This document shows positions 36,447 through 50,343 of a stretch of 64,000 bases of DNA, piece after piece; position 1 is the stretch's first letter; the number at the start of each line of letters is the position of its first letter. The position numbers and the translations under genes are program-made. A model generated the notes under the pieces. That model was given only the letters and a program-made list of their open reading frames with translations. It was not told where the DNA came from and did no database searches. The stretch covers positions 27,261,490 through 27,325,489 of the forward strand of contig JAZBQD010000014.1 of NCBI GenBank assembly GCA_036583965.1, written 5' to 3'. Source of the DNA: Prunella strophiata. Lineage: Eukaryota; Chordata; Aves; Passeriformes; Prunellidae.

Positions 36447-36937
36447 TTTATTTTTAAAGTTTTCCCTGATCAGATCTTAATGTTCTGTGCAAGTTCAGCT
36501 TCATCTACACCTATTGATTCAAAGCAGTTATATAAAAATAACTTATTAATAAATATGTTTTTCTGTTATTCTCACTTATTCATTGCAATCACAAGAAAGA
36601 GTTAATTTTATCAGCAACAAAATTTTTAAAATATTAGAAAAAATAATGACAAATCTCAAAGAGATCACTTTTAGAGATATAAACTTCAATTCATGATTAT
36701 CCACTGATGAATGCAAAGGTATTCTATATATTAAGTCCTACTATTTGTGGCCTTGTACTGTGCTTTAAATAGTGCCTTTCCAAAGGAGCATATTGGAACA
36801 CACCACAGTGGGCATGATTCTTATTTCTCTTGTGTAAATACTGTGATTGACAGCTGTGTGCTGATATTCCCCAATTCAAAATGTCTTTCACCATTTTCAC
36901 TCTGTTAGCCCTTACTTCAAATCTGCTTTAATTTACA

Positions 36938-36952
36938 TTTTTTTTTTTTTTT
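36938..36952. repeat. Poly(T) tract, 15 nt
   Basis: An uninterrupted T-run. Confidence 0.85.
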
Positions 36953-39900
36953 AATGATATGTGAGCTGGGGAAATGGGAACTCTTGCTCTTCCTGTACCC
37001 AGGACACAGCATATCCAGATTTTGCAGAAATCCCTTGAATCACACAGGATCTAGAAAAAGAGTTACATTTGATAGCAAATTTGAAATGTCTTACCCAGCA
37101 GAGAGAGGGTGCTATGCTATGATGCCTCTTGTCTCTGCTTCCGGGGAAAAGCAAAAGTAAATCTGGCTGGTCCTTGACTTTCTGGGTTAAGAGGAAATGT
37201 TAGAATTTTGTTTCAGCTTCGCTGACACTGCAACTAAGAGAAGAAAAGTATTGGAATAAAGGGACTCAGAGGAATGGGAAAAAAGTGAGAGAAGGTGTCT
37301 GAAACCTGCACTGTCTCTGTTCTAGATCAGCCAGTGCATGGGAAGTTTTCTATCTTTCTTTTGATTATCCAATGTTCCCTGATAAGATAAAAGATTACTA
37401 TTACTTTGTACATACATTTTGTAGGCTGCTTAAATAAAACAGCTGGAAATCAAATCTGTTAAGTAAGGTTACCATGTAAAACATTTACAATTCATCTTGC
37501 TAATTATAGACACAAGAAGAAGAGAATGAGCTGCAGTGTGAAACATTTTGCTTCTTTTTCACACAAGAAATCAATGTCAGGTGCTGTGAAGGATCATAAC
37601 GGGCTTGGGAAGAGAGAACAACCTTCCACTATGATCCTCCATATCCAGAGAAAAACAAGAAATGTGTCCAGTCAGTACATTTTTATCACTAAGCAGCATC
37701 TTCAAATGCCACACTTATTTACTGAACTTACAGTTCTATGTTATCTCTTACAAGCAATGCAAAAGAGTAATATGCTTTGTATAGATTAATCCTCATAATT
37801 CTACACTGCTTATTCACAGAGATAACTCTCACTCACTTTGTCTTCTCATTATCTAAACAGGCATGCCTTTCCTTAAGTCATCAACAGAGGTCATCACACA
37901 AATGCCCTTGTGGAATATTCATTAATCAAACAACTAATTTGAAATGGATCTTCAAAGCATTATTCATTCCCCATCATTCTTCATACATCAATTTAAATGC
38001 TTTATGTGTATAATGATTAGGTTGATGTTTAATTAATTGTGAAAATGTGAATTAAAGTTAAATTACAAGACAAATTATTCCACAGCACACAAAAACCCCC
38101 TTAATTCTCTACTGTTAGGTTTCAAAATCTCATCAAGTTTCCATAAACACCTTTTTTTCAGCTTTTTACTGTGTGGTTATAGCAGATAGGTTGGATACAC
38201 TGTTTAAAAAAGGTTATAGTCTCAGGGCCACTAATTTACTTCTGCAAATGGCAGAATAAGCAAAGATTAATGCAAGTACACATCACCTATTTGTAATTAA
38301 GAATAAATGGGATATTCACTATTTGAGAGGCAACTTAAGAAGGCCCAAGACAGAGGAAGATGCAATAGGCATATTCTACTTCAACTTCAGAATTTATTTA
38401 ATTTCATGAAGCCACTAGATCTAGTAATTAGTTTCTCAGACATCACCAAAAATAAACTACCAACTACATAGTATGAAGTAGGTGCCACACTAGGTGATAT
38501 GTCTTAGACATGGCAGAAGTCAGATGGTTTTATGACAGAGTAGCGTCCAAATTGCAGCATGTGAGTTACATCTGTGCCATTTACAAACCAATGGCTCCAC
38601 CGTTTCAACTGGATAAACCATTATTTATGTTACTTCCTACAGGTTTTCACACATTGTTGCTCTTGCAGAATGGATATTGCTTCTAAATGCCAGGAGGGCA
38701 TTTAATAAATGGATGGCTGATCTCAGTACATTGCAGCCCAAAGTACATTGGTAAGCCTTCTGCTGAAATATATAAAATGACAATACTGATTGCATTGTAA
38801 CTGTAACAAGCTGATTTACAAAAAGAAACTTCCTCAATTTACAGGTGAAAAGGAATAAAAAAAATTATGTAACAAGAATTAGAACAACACAAATATTTCT
38901 AATTGTGTATATGAAATGCATATATATGAATACTAGTAGAGACTATATATATATGGTCAAAGAGGTCCAAGAGAATGATGTATGATTAAAAAATAATTCT
39001 GGAAGGTATGAATGCCATCTAATTATTATTACAAAAGTAAATAAAACATCTAATCAGGTTTATTACCATCTGGTTATTTAACAGAGGTAGGACAAAAAAA
39101 GGCAACTCAGATTAAAATTTTTTCTTCTGCTCACAAAATGAATATTAAAACCTGTACAACTGGCATCATATTGAATTCACTCAAAATCAGAATGGAGAAT
39201 GCACTTTACAGGACAGTGTGACAGCAATTGGTCCCAGTGTGGTGAGGCAGTAAGCACAGACATTTGTTCTGAGCCTTACTTGTTTTGAGTTCCCATATAC
39301 TGCAGCAAAAAGATTTAAACCCACATCCTTTGGGCCTATCCATATGCAGTGTCACGCCAAATCAATAATTAAGGTTCAATTAGATAAATGCTTATATGTG
39401 TTGCATGATAAGGCTGCATTATTAAATGAATGATGCCTAAAGGAGAAGCAGTAAGATATGAACCAAGCTGCTCAGAATGAGGCAATTTTTTTTTTGTTTT
39501 TCTTTTCAAAAGCCTGCATGAGCCAGTATAAGGTGCCTTCCTTGTTTGTATGGTTCTACAATGAGAAGTGCTGATCATCTACATCTCTCACTAACTCAGA
39601 ATCAGATGCACATTCAGTAATAGACCAGTTCTCTTAGATTTATTTTCTGCAAGCATTCAAGTAAAACCACCAACTTTTAAAAAATACTGCTGTTTTATCA
39701 GCAAATCCTTGAGTCTACAGACCTGAGCCACCAAAGAAATATGAATATTAAGGATGTTGACTTTTGGTTAAGATGAAATTTCAGTTCAAATCAATGTCAA
39801 AATACAATGCAGAAAAAACCATAGTCAAGCAGCATTTCATTCCTTTTCTTGTTTGGGGAGAGTTCAATTGAGGTTTCAGATGAACCAAGAATCCTCAATC

Positions 39901-41875
39901 TGTTCAACTGTCTTGAATAATAAGTACCTTTCCTTGCCCCTTTTTTTTTTCCTTCCTCCTCCCCCCCCATCTGGGATAACAGCTTTATGGTCTACAAGCC
40001 ACACATGTTAAGAAGAAGCAGTGTCCAAATCCTGCTTCAGCACATGACATCCCTTAGCAGGTGACAAAGCAACATTAATAAATCTGGTCTCATCCTAGTC
40101 AAAGCAGATATCATTCAGAAGACATAAAATACAGCAAGAGAGATGGAATTATATGTCTAGTTCTCAGTGATTTATTTATGAAATTCCTAGGGAGACATAG
40201 CCATACAAAGGTCTCAAAGCCGTCATCTGTGGTAAATAGTATGTCATAATATATTTAACAAATGATAATTCAAACCACAGAATACTATAAGGAGAAAGGT
40301 TTAGAAAATGTTTCTAGATGAGAAGTTACTGAACACTTGGTTTCAACAGTTTTATTATAGCTTAGGGGTACACTAACTGCTGACTGTACAAATAAATAAT
40401 TCCCCCCCTCTGTAGTAGAGGAGATTTTTGCTCACAGTAAGGTTAGAATACTAGAAAATTTACAGGTCAAGATGTAGAAGTTTCCATGAAAATGTCCCTG
40501 TGGATTGTCAGACACTAATGAAGGAACAGTTTCATACATGGCAGTAAGCTTTCAGAGGTTATTCAGAACCAATAACTATAACAATAAAATATGAGCAACA
40601 GAAAATTGATTCAGCATCAGAGAAAACCTCAGGTGGTATATCATCCCAGCTCTCAGAGTTAATCACTGAAAAAATAAAGGGAATGTACTGTACAGGATCC
40701 TGTACTCAATTCTATAGTGCAAAGTGTCTGTTTGTAACTAAGTGGCCCATAGAACAGTGATGCTATGCTTCTTATTAAAAGGTCATTCCCTCATCTGGTA
40801 CTACTGCTAGAATCAGCATTTAAAAGAATCAGCCAGAATTATCAAGCTCTGTATGTATTCCATAGCATTAGCCCCCCTTTATACTGCCACAAGCAACTGT
40901 TTTCTTCCCTTGATGCTCATATATGTGGGGTACTATATGGGAAGTGGATTATCCAACTTCTTGGGCACCTTTCATAGAACATCTGTCTTGCACTGCTATC
41001 TGTTGCATTTCCCAGGAGTTTACCTACATCACCTTTCACTGTCCCATGCTACAATTTATACGATATTCCCTTATATTATATATGTTTTTAGTGCTGTCTC
41101 CTCTTACTAAAAGAACTCCCCATGGTTTCCACTGGGTTTCCATTTTTACAAAATTATGAATAGTGTTAATAATCTAGGAAAAAATTACAAGAATTTGGTT
41201 GAGTTCTGACATATCCTACTGCACTAGGTAAAGTTTTAGTCTGGAATCTGTCATGCTATGCCTGTTTTCAGTCCAAATGCTCAGAAAGAAATGATGTATG
41301 TGAAGAAACCCTAAGCTCTGGATTTCTGTCAGAGGAAACCTCTGTGAATCTGCCTTTGCTTGTTGAAAAAGCCCTGAGACAAAGTCCGTTATCAGGTTCT
41401 CTCTCAAATAGTTTGGTTCTGACTTTATTTTCCTTGTTGTTCCTTTCTCTCTTCTATTACTTGCCACCAGCTCTTTCTGTGAAAAAAAAAAAAACAAACC
41501 AGCCAATGAATAAACACAAAACCATACAGTCTCATTAAGCCCAGATACAAAGTTCATCATTTACAATGATGAGGACTGTGCAGAAATGTCATTCTTTATG
41601 TGAAAGCAAGACACTTCAAAATCCCAGCCATGTCTCTGCCTGGCTCCCAGGAGATCATCCTGTAACTTGTCATACTAACATTAATTAATTCAGAGCTTAT
41701 TTGTTTTGTCCTAGACTTTTTTCCCCCTCTTTTTTAAGGGAAGGCTGCTGGATGGTAACAATGAAAAGGGTAAAAGTCACATATACAGTATCTTCAGAAA
41801 GGTCAAGTCATTAAGAATTTGCTTATATCCTTCTTTGTGTCTGCATTTTGGTACTGATATGGAAGTCCCAAAGCT

Positions 41876-41901
41876 GAGCAGGAGAGTCAACTCTCCTGCT
41901 C
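41876..41901. repeat. Perfect 12-bp inverted repeat, 2-nt loop
   Basis: GAGCAGGAGAGT (41876-41887), CA, ACTCTCCTGCTC (41890-41901). The arms are perfectly complementary and the loop is too tight for a simple hairpin, so a replication template switch is a likely origin. Confidence 0.92.
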
Positions 41902-42776
41902 CAGGAGGACACTGCATCAGCCTCCATTTGTCTGCTCTGTGTAACCTGGCTCCTACTCAAGGTTCTCACTGAAATTACCTCCAGTGTTTAACATCACAGC
42001 CCTTCCACTCTGTGTAAACAATTCAAAATACCAGAAGCCATTGGTACCCCCTTAAAAAGATTTCATCCCTGAAATCCTTGACTACCATGACAGAGTGAAG
42101 AAAAATGCAGATTAAGCAATACATTATCAAAAACTTCACAATGATTACAGTGAGGTAGGGGTTATACTTGCCACCAATTCTCCAGCCATGTTGACTGCTT
42201 TAAGACTCCTCCTTATTCTTTTTATTGATTTAAGAGTATAGTATTTGAGAACATCTATATTCCTGCTACACACAAATTATTGTCAAGTAAAGATAACTAT
42301 CATCAAAGGAAAAGACTAATTTATTCTCATTTGCCCCTTGAACAATACCTGCTCAATCAGGAGAAAAAGCAGGAAGAAGAGAGGATGAAATAAAACTCTT
42401 CTAGAAGAAAACACTTATACCAACAAGAAAAATAGCCTATTGAGTTAGCTTTTACTGTTCAGTTCCCTTAAAAATGGTCTTGTCCACAGACTTCTATTTT
42501 CTCCTGGATCTACAGAAAGATAATTCCAGCTGATGACTTGTGGAGCTTCCAATTTCCACCTTTTACTCTTTATCAGGCAGTCAAGAGAAATGTCCTTAAG
42601 AGCTTAAAGCTTTACTTCCTTTACTAGCATTATTACTTGTCTTCAAGTATGTTTTCTATCACCCATCCACTATAATTTCCCAGTGTTGATGCAATACAAT
42701 AGCAAAGACCAGTGGTTTACCAGTACATTTCAAATTTCTTGTATTAAAAATATTTGCTACAAAAAACCACTGTCTC

Positions 42777-42803
42777 AAAAAAAAAAAAAAAAAAACCAAA
42801 AAA
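42777..42803. repeat. A-rich tract
   Basis: Nineteen A, then CC, then more A-rich sequence. Confidence 0.9.
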
Positions 42804-45800
42804 AACCAAAACATGGAAAAGGTGCCATTAGTCAACAAAGTAATTAATTGCAAGGACCTTTATTCTACAAAACAGTGGAAAGTGCTTAATTTTCTTGTCA
42901 TTTTTAAAGTCAAAATTCAGAAGAAAGAGCCATATGAATCAGAATTCTTGGGGTTTTTTTTACTCATCATTTATCATTTGTCCTAAACTCACTGGATTAA
43001 ACTTGATTCACTCTATATTTTAATTTTTCTAAAAAATGTGGTGGTGTTGTCTAGTAGATTTCAATAGCATCATGATAGTGACCTTGGGGCACTTACAATA
43101 ACTTATCCAAGCTAGCATGAATGTTGCTTTGGTACCTACTAAAGCCCAACCCCTGCTGTTTTTCCTTTCACAATACCCTTTACTGGTTTTACCTTTGATT
43201 TCTGCTACTCTGAAAACAGTGTCAGACATGAATGCTTTCCAGGCTAATCATGCAGCCTCCAAGATCTCTCATTTTGCTTTTGTGAAAAGAAATGTGAGTG
43301 TTTCTGGATCTTAAAGACATCTTAGGCCAGTCCTGAGCGTGCTGACTCTCAGATCATTAAGCGCAGTAGCAAGCCTGCCATGTCTCCAGGCTGTGAACTG
43401 CGAACCAGAGGTGATGCAGACCCCAGCTTCAGTGCAGCTGCTCTGTAGAAGGTTACAGAAGCTTTGAAAAAAAAGGGTTCCTGGGGTTCTGTGATGAGTT
43501 GTGGGGAATGGCAACAGTCTTTGATACAACAGCACCCCTCAGGATATTAATCTCAGTGGTATTTAAAACAGTTGCACTTGTAACATACTTGGATTGGTCA
43601 CCTTTGCAGCATGGCATCAAATAACAGTGTCACCTACTTTACCAGTCACAGCTGACCTGTGTCTCAGCCTTAGCACTTGGCTCAGCCTGAAAACAGCATC
43701 CCCAGCAGATCTCACCCACCCCTTGTGCCAGTGCAAGGGACAGGCCTTTCCACCATATATAGTTAATGTGTTGTTCCAGCAGTGCGAGGCAGCCTGACAG
43801 TCATTTCCAGATAAAAGGATAAAGCCCTGACACATGCACTGTCTCAAATACTCCAGGGTCAAAACTGGACATGAACACAGATGCACCCACAGAAAATGCT
43901 TTTAGCAGCACAAGTTATTTGCTTTTATTTCCCACAGATTAATACACTGTACTGGTAGAAGGTACTGTAGTGTTGGTCTAATGGTGTCTGTGCTCAGAGT
44001 AACACTCTGTGAGAAAAAAGCTTATATCCCTCTCAAACAGAGTTACAGCAATTAAAATACTGCAGCCAAGTGGAAGCCTAAAAAACCATAAGCAATATAC
44101 GTGTACAAAAGCTGATGATGTTTTGCTTTTGTGGACCTCAGGCCAGCTGGGAGTACACACGGGAGGATGACTGGTGCCAACACCCTGGAACAGAGTCACA
44201 TCTCTCCTGGCCCCTTCCCAACCTAATCACACATGCACATTTCAGCATTATCAGCACAGCTGCTTCTGCACCACACAGCAAACCAGCCTGGGGGTTAATT
44301 GGTTGCAAAATTAACCCAGAAGGTAAAGAGAAAGATAAAGTTGGGGGGTCTTTTGTCTCAACTCACAGAGTTGTCACATGCAACCAGTACTGCTGGATGG
44401 GAGGATGCTCCCTTTGAGGACATTATTCTGTTTGGTTAGCAAAGGTTTTGTGCCATGATGTCACTGCCTTGCCCCCATCACCACTTTAAGGCATTATGCA
44501 GATGCATTGCTGGTCTCTCCAGCCAGACACGCACCTTCTTCCATTTCCACACCAAGTGCATCAGCCCCATCAAAACAGAGCATATATTTCAAGTTCTTTA
44601 GCACTGTAGAAACAAGTTTTCATCACCACATCTCATTTCACTGCTCTCTATGTGCTTTGGAAATGGGACAGCACTTGTAAATCTCTTTTCACACATATAT
44701 GCCTTAGTTGACTAGGTAGAGCTGCAGGTACCTGGATGTATATCAGAAAGTTCTTAAAATACCAGCCAGCAAACCCCATGTATAACTTCAGATGATATCT
44801 CTCCTTCTTCTCTTGCAGTCTAACCACAGTTTCTCTTATCAAAATCACTTCTGCTACAGGAACACAAGACACCAATAATATCCTTGATTTCTCCTGCTCT
44901 CTTCTTATGAGCTGCATAGGTAAAAAAATGGGCTTTATTATCTTGTCAGGGTGCTTTCCATCATTTTCAGCACACTTCTCCCTTGGAGCAGGGTTTGGCT
45001 GAAAAGCTTTCTCTTTGCAGACTGCAGACATCATCTGCAGATTGCTAACTATGGGAACATGGATATCTAGCATCAGAATTGACCTGGGTGGGATTTAGAA
45101 ACCATTCAAACAGTGACAAGCTGCAATGAAAAAACCGTATAAGGCTTCCAGAGCAAGTGATATGGAAATGCAGAAAAACAGGCTGCCCTTAGCTGCACTG
45201 GGAGTTCTTTCAGAGTCTCTGTTAACAACCACTGAATCTGAATCTGTCTTGGTCACCATATCCATCAAGCCAATGTTGTATCCTCCTGCTCTGGACAACA
45301 GCTCAAATGTGCACTACCAATTCAAGCAGAATCCTTTTGGAATTCCTTTATACATCATGCTGTTGTTCTAGTTCTGATATAATTTACTTGATTGGGAATT
45401 AAACCAATAAAACTCTGAAATTCAGTGAAATATGGGGCAATACTTCATAAATAGGGGCAAAATTCCACTTGAACAGTGCTCCCTACCTGCTGTGAGGAAG
45501 CCTCTAAATTCTACAGTTGAATTCTGGAGACAAAGAGTAAAAAAGTGATAGGATTATCTGTTCTGCTTCCCTTCAGCAGACAGCAAAATCTTGTCTATAT
45601 AAGCTGAGTGGTCATGGTTATGTGGCCAGCTCATACTTAGGACTAAGCCATAATTTTTATCTGTAAGTTAAAATATTAAAGTCTTAAATAAACCAAAGGA
45701 CAGCAGGCCACCCAAGCGTATTAACTGACATTAATGGAAAGATAACATAAGCCTCTCTACCCCTTGGGTACCAGAAATTTCGTAGCTCAAAGTGCAGTTT

Positions 45801-46589
45801 TCTCATACCTTCTCATTAACTTCAGTGAGAATTGTGGGGTCTTAAAACTTCCTAATTTAGAGACCTGAGTTAGAAGCTTTCTCAAGCTGTAGTGCTGAAA
45901 ATATCACCTCATACATGAAAAGCACAGGCAAAATGTGACAATCTCCCTTTCCTCCCAGCACAGTCTTGTGCTGAGGTCTTGGGCTTTAGCTGGCTCCAGA
46001 GCAGCTGCTGGAGGGGTGCTTGGAGCATCCTGCCAAGGCAGTGTCACACAGCCACAAGGGTAGTGCTATCAGTAATGAGATAACTTTGGACCATATTACC
46101 CTTAAATGAAAAGGGATGCTGCCCCTACTGTTGGCAGCAGAGGACCTGAACAGTCACAATTTTAATTGTGCTCCCTGTGCTGCTATTTAAAGACATAAAG
46201 AGACAAATTTCCAATCTGTCTTTGCTGACCCCAAGACCCTTCCTGTTTCAGGTTCATTTTGGTGCTTCTGCCTTAGGTCAGATGAATGCAGACATCTCTA
46301 CCTCTCTGTGACCTAAGTGCTCACACAATTTAATTTGTGGATTTGTACTAGCAGAATAAGAGGTCAGCTCCTGAAAACCCAGCCTTAATGTGTCCTGTTG
46401 ACAGCTTCTCAGATATTACCTATCTGCTACCCATAAGACAGTGCCTGTATTCTCTCCTCATAACAGTAACAAACATCCCTTCATTCTCCAACCTGTCATC
46501 TTTTTGCCCTGTGAATTTCCAGTAACATCCTGAAAAAAGGAGCAGAGCCTGAATGAAACAGCTGAGAAAATACTGCAGTCAATGCTCCT

Positions 46590-47640
46590 GCATAATCCTC
46601 TAAACCATGGCATATATTAATATAAATCTATAATGAGAGCAAATCCCTGGAACAAAACTGCACAGGTTTTCCCTTGTCTATTTGTTTGGGTTTCTCTTTG
46701 TCACTCCATGTATGTTAATATAAAAGACTGTAAGCAGAGGTACACGTCCAATGCATTACTCTCAGCTAATGCATGCCTATGAGGCATTCCAGCTGCTCCT
46801 TCAACCTGAGCTGTTTTGTAATGCCTGTGAACCTTGTTTGAGCTGCATGATATAGTATCTGGAAGAGCAATTTAATGCAATCTCTCATCTATTTCACTGA
46901 TTGCAACCATTTAGTGCAATCTTAAAGAAGGATGATTAGAACTCTCTGGTTCTTAATGCTTAATTTATTTACATTCATGTCAGCTAGAGAGCCATTTCAT
47001 TCATCTCCTAAATGATAGCATAAAATCATTGAAAAATGATGTGCAATAAACATTATTATTATACTGCTGTCCTCACTAGCAGATAACAACTGCTGTCATT
47101 CGTAACACTGATTGACCTATATGGCACTGGTCTTTAAATTCTAGCCATAATAAAACACATTACATGCATAGCCATTCTCTATTGATGCCTGGCACAATAA
47201 CAGGGTTTTAGTTAAAATAAAATTCAAGCACGACTGGCATTTCTGTGCAAGTAGGTTGAAACACAGCCACGCTGTGAAAGAAAAAAAGACGAGACACATA
47301 AATGTCATATTAGCTGAAAAGAAAGGGTGAATTTTTGGAACCAGGACTGCATCCTAATTGGCACTTCTGGTGTTGTTGCCTGGTGCAGAGGCATTCATAT
47401 TAGGCTGAACAAATGCCACATTTGCATTTCCGATAAGTGATAACATTTTTCACATTTCTCATGCAACTCTCAGTAAAAAAAGCATACCTGAAAAGTTGTC
47501 TAAATTAGGCTGCCAGGAGAAATTACTATCTCATTCTCATTGGCAGAATTGTGAATTTTTTGCAATAATAGCCTTGATTCAAGGTAAAGAACACTGCCAA
47601 CAACATTTGGGGGTTTAAAATTAGAGCAATATCAAAAGTT
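46590..47640. promoter_or_regulatory. Candidate conserved enhancer-like element
   Basis: About 1 kb without recognisable repeats and rich in homeodomain- and POU-like words: AGCTAATGCATGC, AGCAATTTAATGC, GCTTAATTTATT, TCCTAATTGGC, CACATTTGCATTTCC (octamer ATTTGCAT) and ACTGATTGACC. It also keeps CpG in AAGCACGACTGG and CCACGCTG. This texture resembles deeply conserved developmental noncoding DNA in gene deserts. The call is by texture only. Confidence 0.3.
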
Positions 47641-48012
47641 GAAGTGCCTGCAAAATATACCTTCTAACAAAGCAGCAAACAGCCTGTGCCATCAAACATT
47701 AAGTATTTAACTAAGTTTCCAGTAAATGAAGATATTCATGAGTATAAATTTTATTTCTTTACTAACATAATACAGCTATTTTGTAACTGCAATGCTATCA
47801 AGTGCTGTTTCTTTCATTTGATAAAAATCAATATTTTTCATATTACTGCTTCTTTCAAATGTACAGTACCATTAGGAAAGAAGGTATCCATTTTCCTTGG
47901 TGAAATCAAGGTACTAAATAATTGAAAGTCACTCTTCATTTTGGCTTCTAAGTTTCCAGTACAAAAATTGGAAATAAAAATAAGTTACTACTATATAATG
48001 CATGAATATCTG

Positions 48013-48056
48013 TAATAAATAAATAAATAAATGGAAAATACATAAATAAATTAATT
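48013..48056. repeat. (AAAT)n microsatellite
   Basis: About five clean AAAT units, followed by a diverged half (CATAAATAAATTAATTA). Confidence 0.88.
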
Positions 48057-48247
48057 ATAGTTTTTTAATTATACTGCCTCCCAGACATAACACTGATTAG
48101 ACCTATCATGTTCCTCTAACAAAGAGCATGGCATCAAAATCATCTTCACTTCGGGAAAAGACTGTGTGAAATGGGAACTTTCCACTTACACCAACTAAAA
48201 AACTTCTTACTTTTCAAATTTACAACATTGAAAGAGACAGACATACA

Positions 48248-48277
48248 GATGGATGGAGGGAGGGATGGATGGATGGA
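48248..48277. repeat. (GGAT)n microsatellite
   Basis: GATG/GGAT units interrupted by GGAGGGAGG. Confidence 0.88.
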
Positions 48278-49483
48278 AAGACTGTTTTCTCCACATTACA
48301 CTACCTTGCCATCTGAATTCTTGCTAAATTCCAACCTGTCACACATAAGCAAACTCTGGATGGTTGGTGAGGTTGCCCAGGTACCACTGTAATTATCTAG
48401 TAAAACTGGTATTACCTGGAAAAACTGACCCTAACTCTGACTATAGGCTGCACTTCCACAGCTGAAAAACAAAGGAGCAACCTATTTCATTTGATGGAGG
48501 CTGAAAATACTGCACACAAAATTAGTCAAGTATAATTTAAAAAAATAAACAACAAAACAAGCAAAATTATAACCTACCTTACATTCTTTATCAGAGAGCA
48601 AACTAATACTAGAATAATATGGATACTTGAAAATTCACAAAGAACTAAATGTGCCACCATTATTTTTCACTATTTCTATATTTATTTATTTTATCTTTAT
48701 GCTTGATGATATTATTTCTGTATACTTACACACATACAAAGTCTTTTGTGGCAGAAGGGGGTAAGGGAAGAGTTCTGAGAGAAAGCTGATGAGCTTGCAG
48801 ATCAAGATGGTGGTGATGTGAGCACAGCCATAGGGATCCCTCAGCACCAGTCCCAGCTCTGTGGAGTGATGGCTTTTCTGGCATACAGGCTCAGTGAGTG
48901 CCTGAATGTTCACTCCCATGCAGGAAGGGGAATGATCTTACAAAGCTGTACTCTCTGCTCTTCAGAAACCAGAATCCGTTTCTCTTTGTAAAATGCCATT
49001 TCTGTGACATAACTCTTGAAAAATCAGGATCAATAAATAGCTATAGCTTCTTATACAATCCATAAAAAAATAGCTCAAAACCACAAACAACGTACTCCAG
49101 ACAATGGAGTTTCAATTCAGACTCAAAGTTGTACAAATGGTATTGACTCTTCCCTTACAAATTTTATGGTGTCTTTTACCAAATTTAATGGGTTCCTCTA
49201 AAAATTCTGGTCTGCTGTCTTCTAGGAAGCCCTTCTTGGGACTACTGGGATGGGAAGTTCAGAGCAAAGATGGTTCAGGACTTGGTGCACCCAGTTCTCT
49301 TTGCAAAGCACAGAAGCAAACCACATCAGGTATCAGCAGGGGGTTCTGGCACCTCTCAGTATTCATGCCTGACTTACATTGCATCAGCTGAAAAAGAACA
49401 AAACAAGAAAAGTTTCTGTGATGTTCTCTCAGCATACTAACTTATATACAGTACCTTGAGTGTCTGAGGGCACCAGCTCTGGG

Positions 49484-49536
49484 GGTATCTTTGGGTTTCA
49501 GTTCTCCAGGTTATCTTTGGGTTTTAAGTCTCTCAG
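49484..49536 (+). repeat. Two-copy 26-bp tandem repeat
   Basis: TATCTTTGGGTTT occurs at 49486 and 49512. Each copy continues with a similar (A)GT(T/C)TCTC(C/A)AGG tail. Confidence 0.7.
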
Positions 49537-49886
49537 GATTCTTTAAAACCCAGCAAAGTTTGCTCAAAATATCCAGGCCTTCAATTACCCTCTTTGTTGA
49601 GCAGACCCACCCTGTTACTGCACAAGGCCAACTTTTTTTCTATTGAAAGTAAAGGTTCATCTGTTTCAAGTGAGTTTAGAGCAATTTTCATTGCCTTGGC
49701 ATTAGATTTAGAGCGGGTTCCCCACTTTCCTCCATTTTGCCAGCAGAAAGGAGCGAGACGAACATCTACTCCAGCTGTGCTGTCTCTCCAGCACAGTGTA
49801 CACATCATCACCAAGAACAGCTTTCAACAGCTGAATAACAGCCCTAAACCAGAGAAATTAAATTAGAACTAGAAGATATTTAATGT

Positions 49887-49912
49887 AAAAAAAAAAAAAA
49901 AAAAAAAAAAAA
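49887..49912. repeat. Poly(A) tract, 26 nt
   Basis: An uninterrupted run of 26 A. No retroposed body or direct repeat could be assigned to it. Confidence 0.92.
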
Positions 49913-50072
49913 TCAATTCCCCTGGTTTCCAGCAACCATCACTGCCTTTATCCAGCTAGACTAAAACATTCTAACAGCTCCAGTTGTGCTTGTTCCTACT
50001 TCATCATTCTTGCTCAGTGCAAGAGTGGATTCAAAAGCACTGGGACCAGCACTGTGCAGATCAGCAAGACTC

Positions 50073-50103
50073 TTTTAATGCTAGCTACTAGCTAGCATTA
50101 AAA
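50073..50103. repeat. Perfect 14-bp inverted repeat, 3-nt loop
   Basis: TTTTAATGCTAGCT (50073-50086), ACT, AGCTAGCATTAAAA (50090-50103). It is followed at once by a partial third copy, ACTAGCTACC (about 50105-50114). It is too perfect to be old. Confidence 0.93.
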
Positions 50104-50323
50104 TACTAGCTACCCTGATTGCTGCAATTGTGAATTGGGCTTTCTGATAAAAGCAGGTTTTGGTGCAAGGTTAACAAATTCAAATTATGTATCAGAGGTG
50201 AAGGAGCAGTGGAAGGAGCCAGTAGTCAACCAAGTTGCTTTGAACTGGCAAAGTCCAAACCAGGGATGTACAACTGTGCCAGCCAAGCCTGGAGTGTCCC
50301 TGCCTCCAGTCTCCTACAAGTGG

Positions 50324-50343
50324 CATTCATTCATTCATTCATC
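50324..50343. repeat. (CATT)n microsatellite
   Basis: Five tandem CATT units. Confidence 0.85.

Larger units (their letters stand above)
36447..50072. other. Long gene-free stretch
   Basis: I see no supported gene. It contains homopolymers (36938-36952 T, 42777-42795 A, 49887-49912 A), AAAT and GGAT microsatellites at 48.0 and 48.25 kb, a perfect hairpin at 41876-41901, and an enhancer-like block at 46590-47640. The 141-codon minus frame at 44648-45073 and the 114-codon minus frame at 41216-41560 have no recognised domain. Confidence 0.5.

Noticed and set aside
44648..45073. 141-codon minus-strand frame
   Set aside because: Within chance length, with no domain, no visible splice context and no repeat family.
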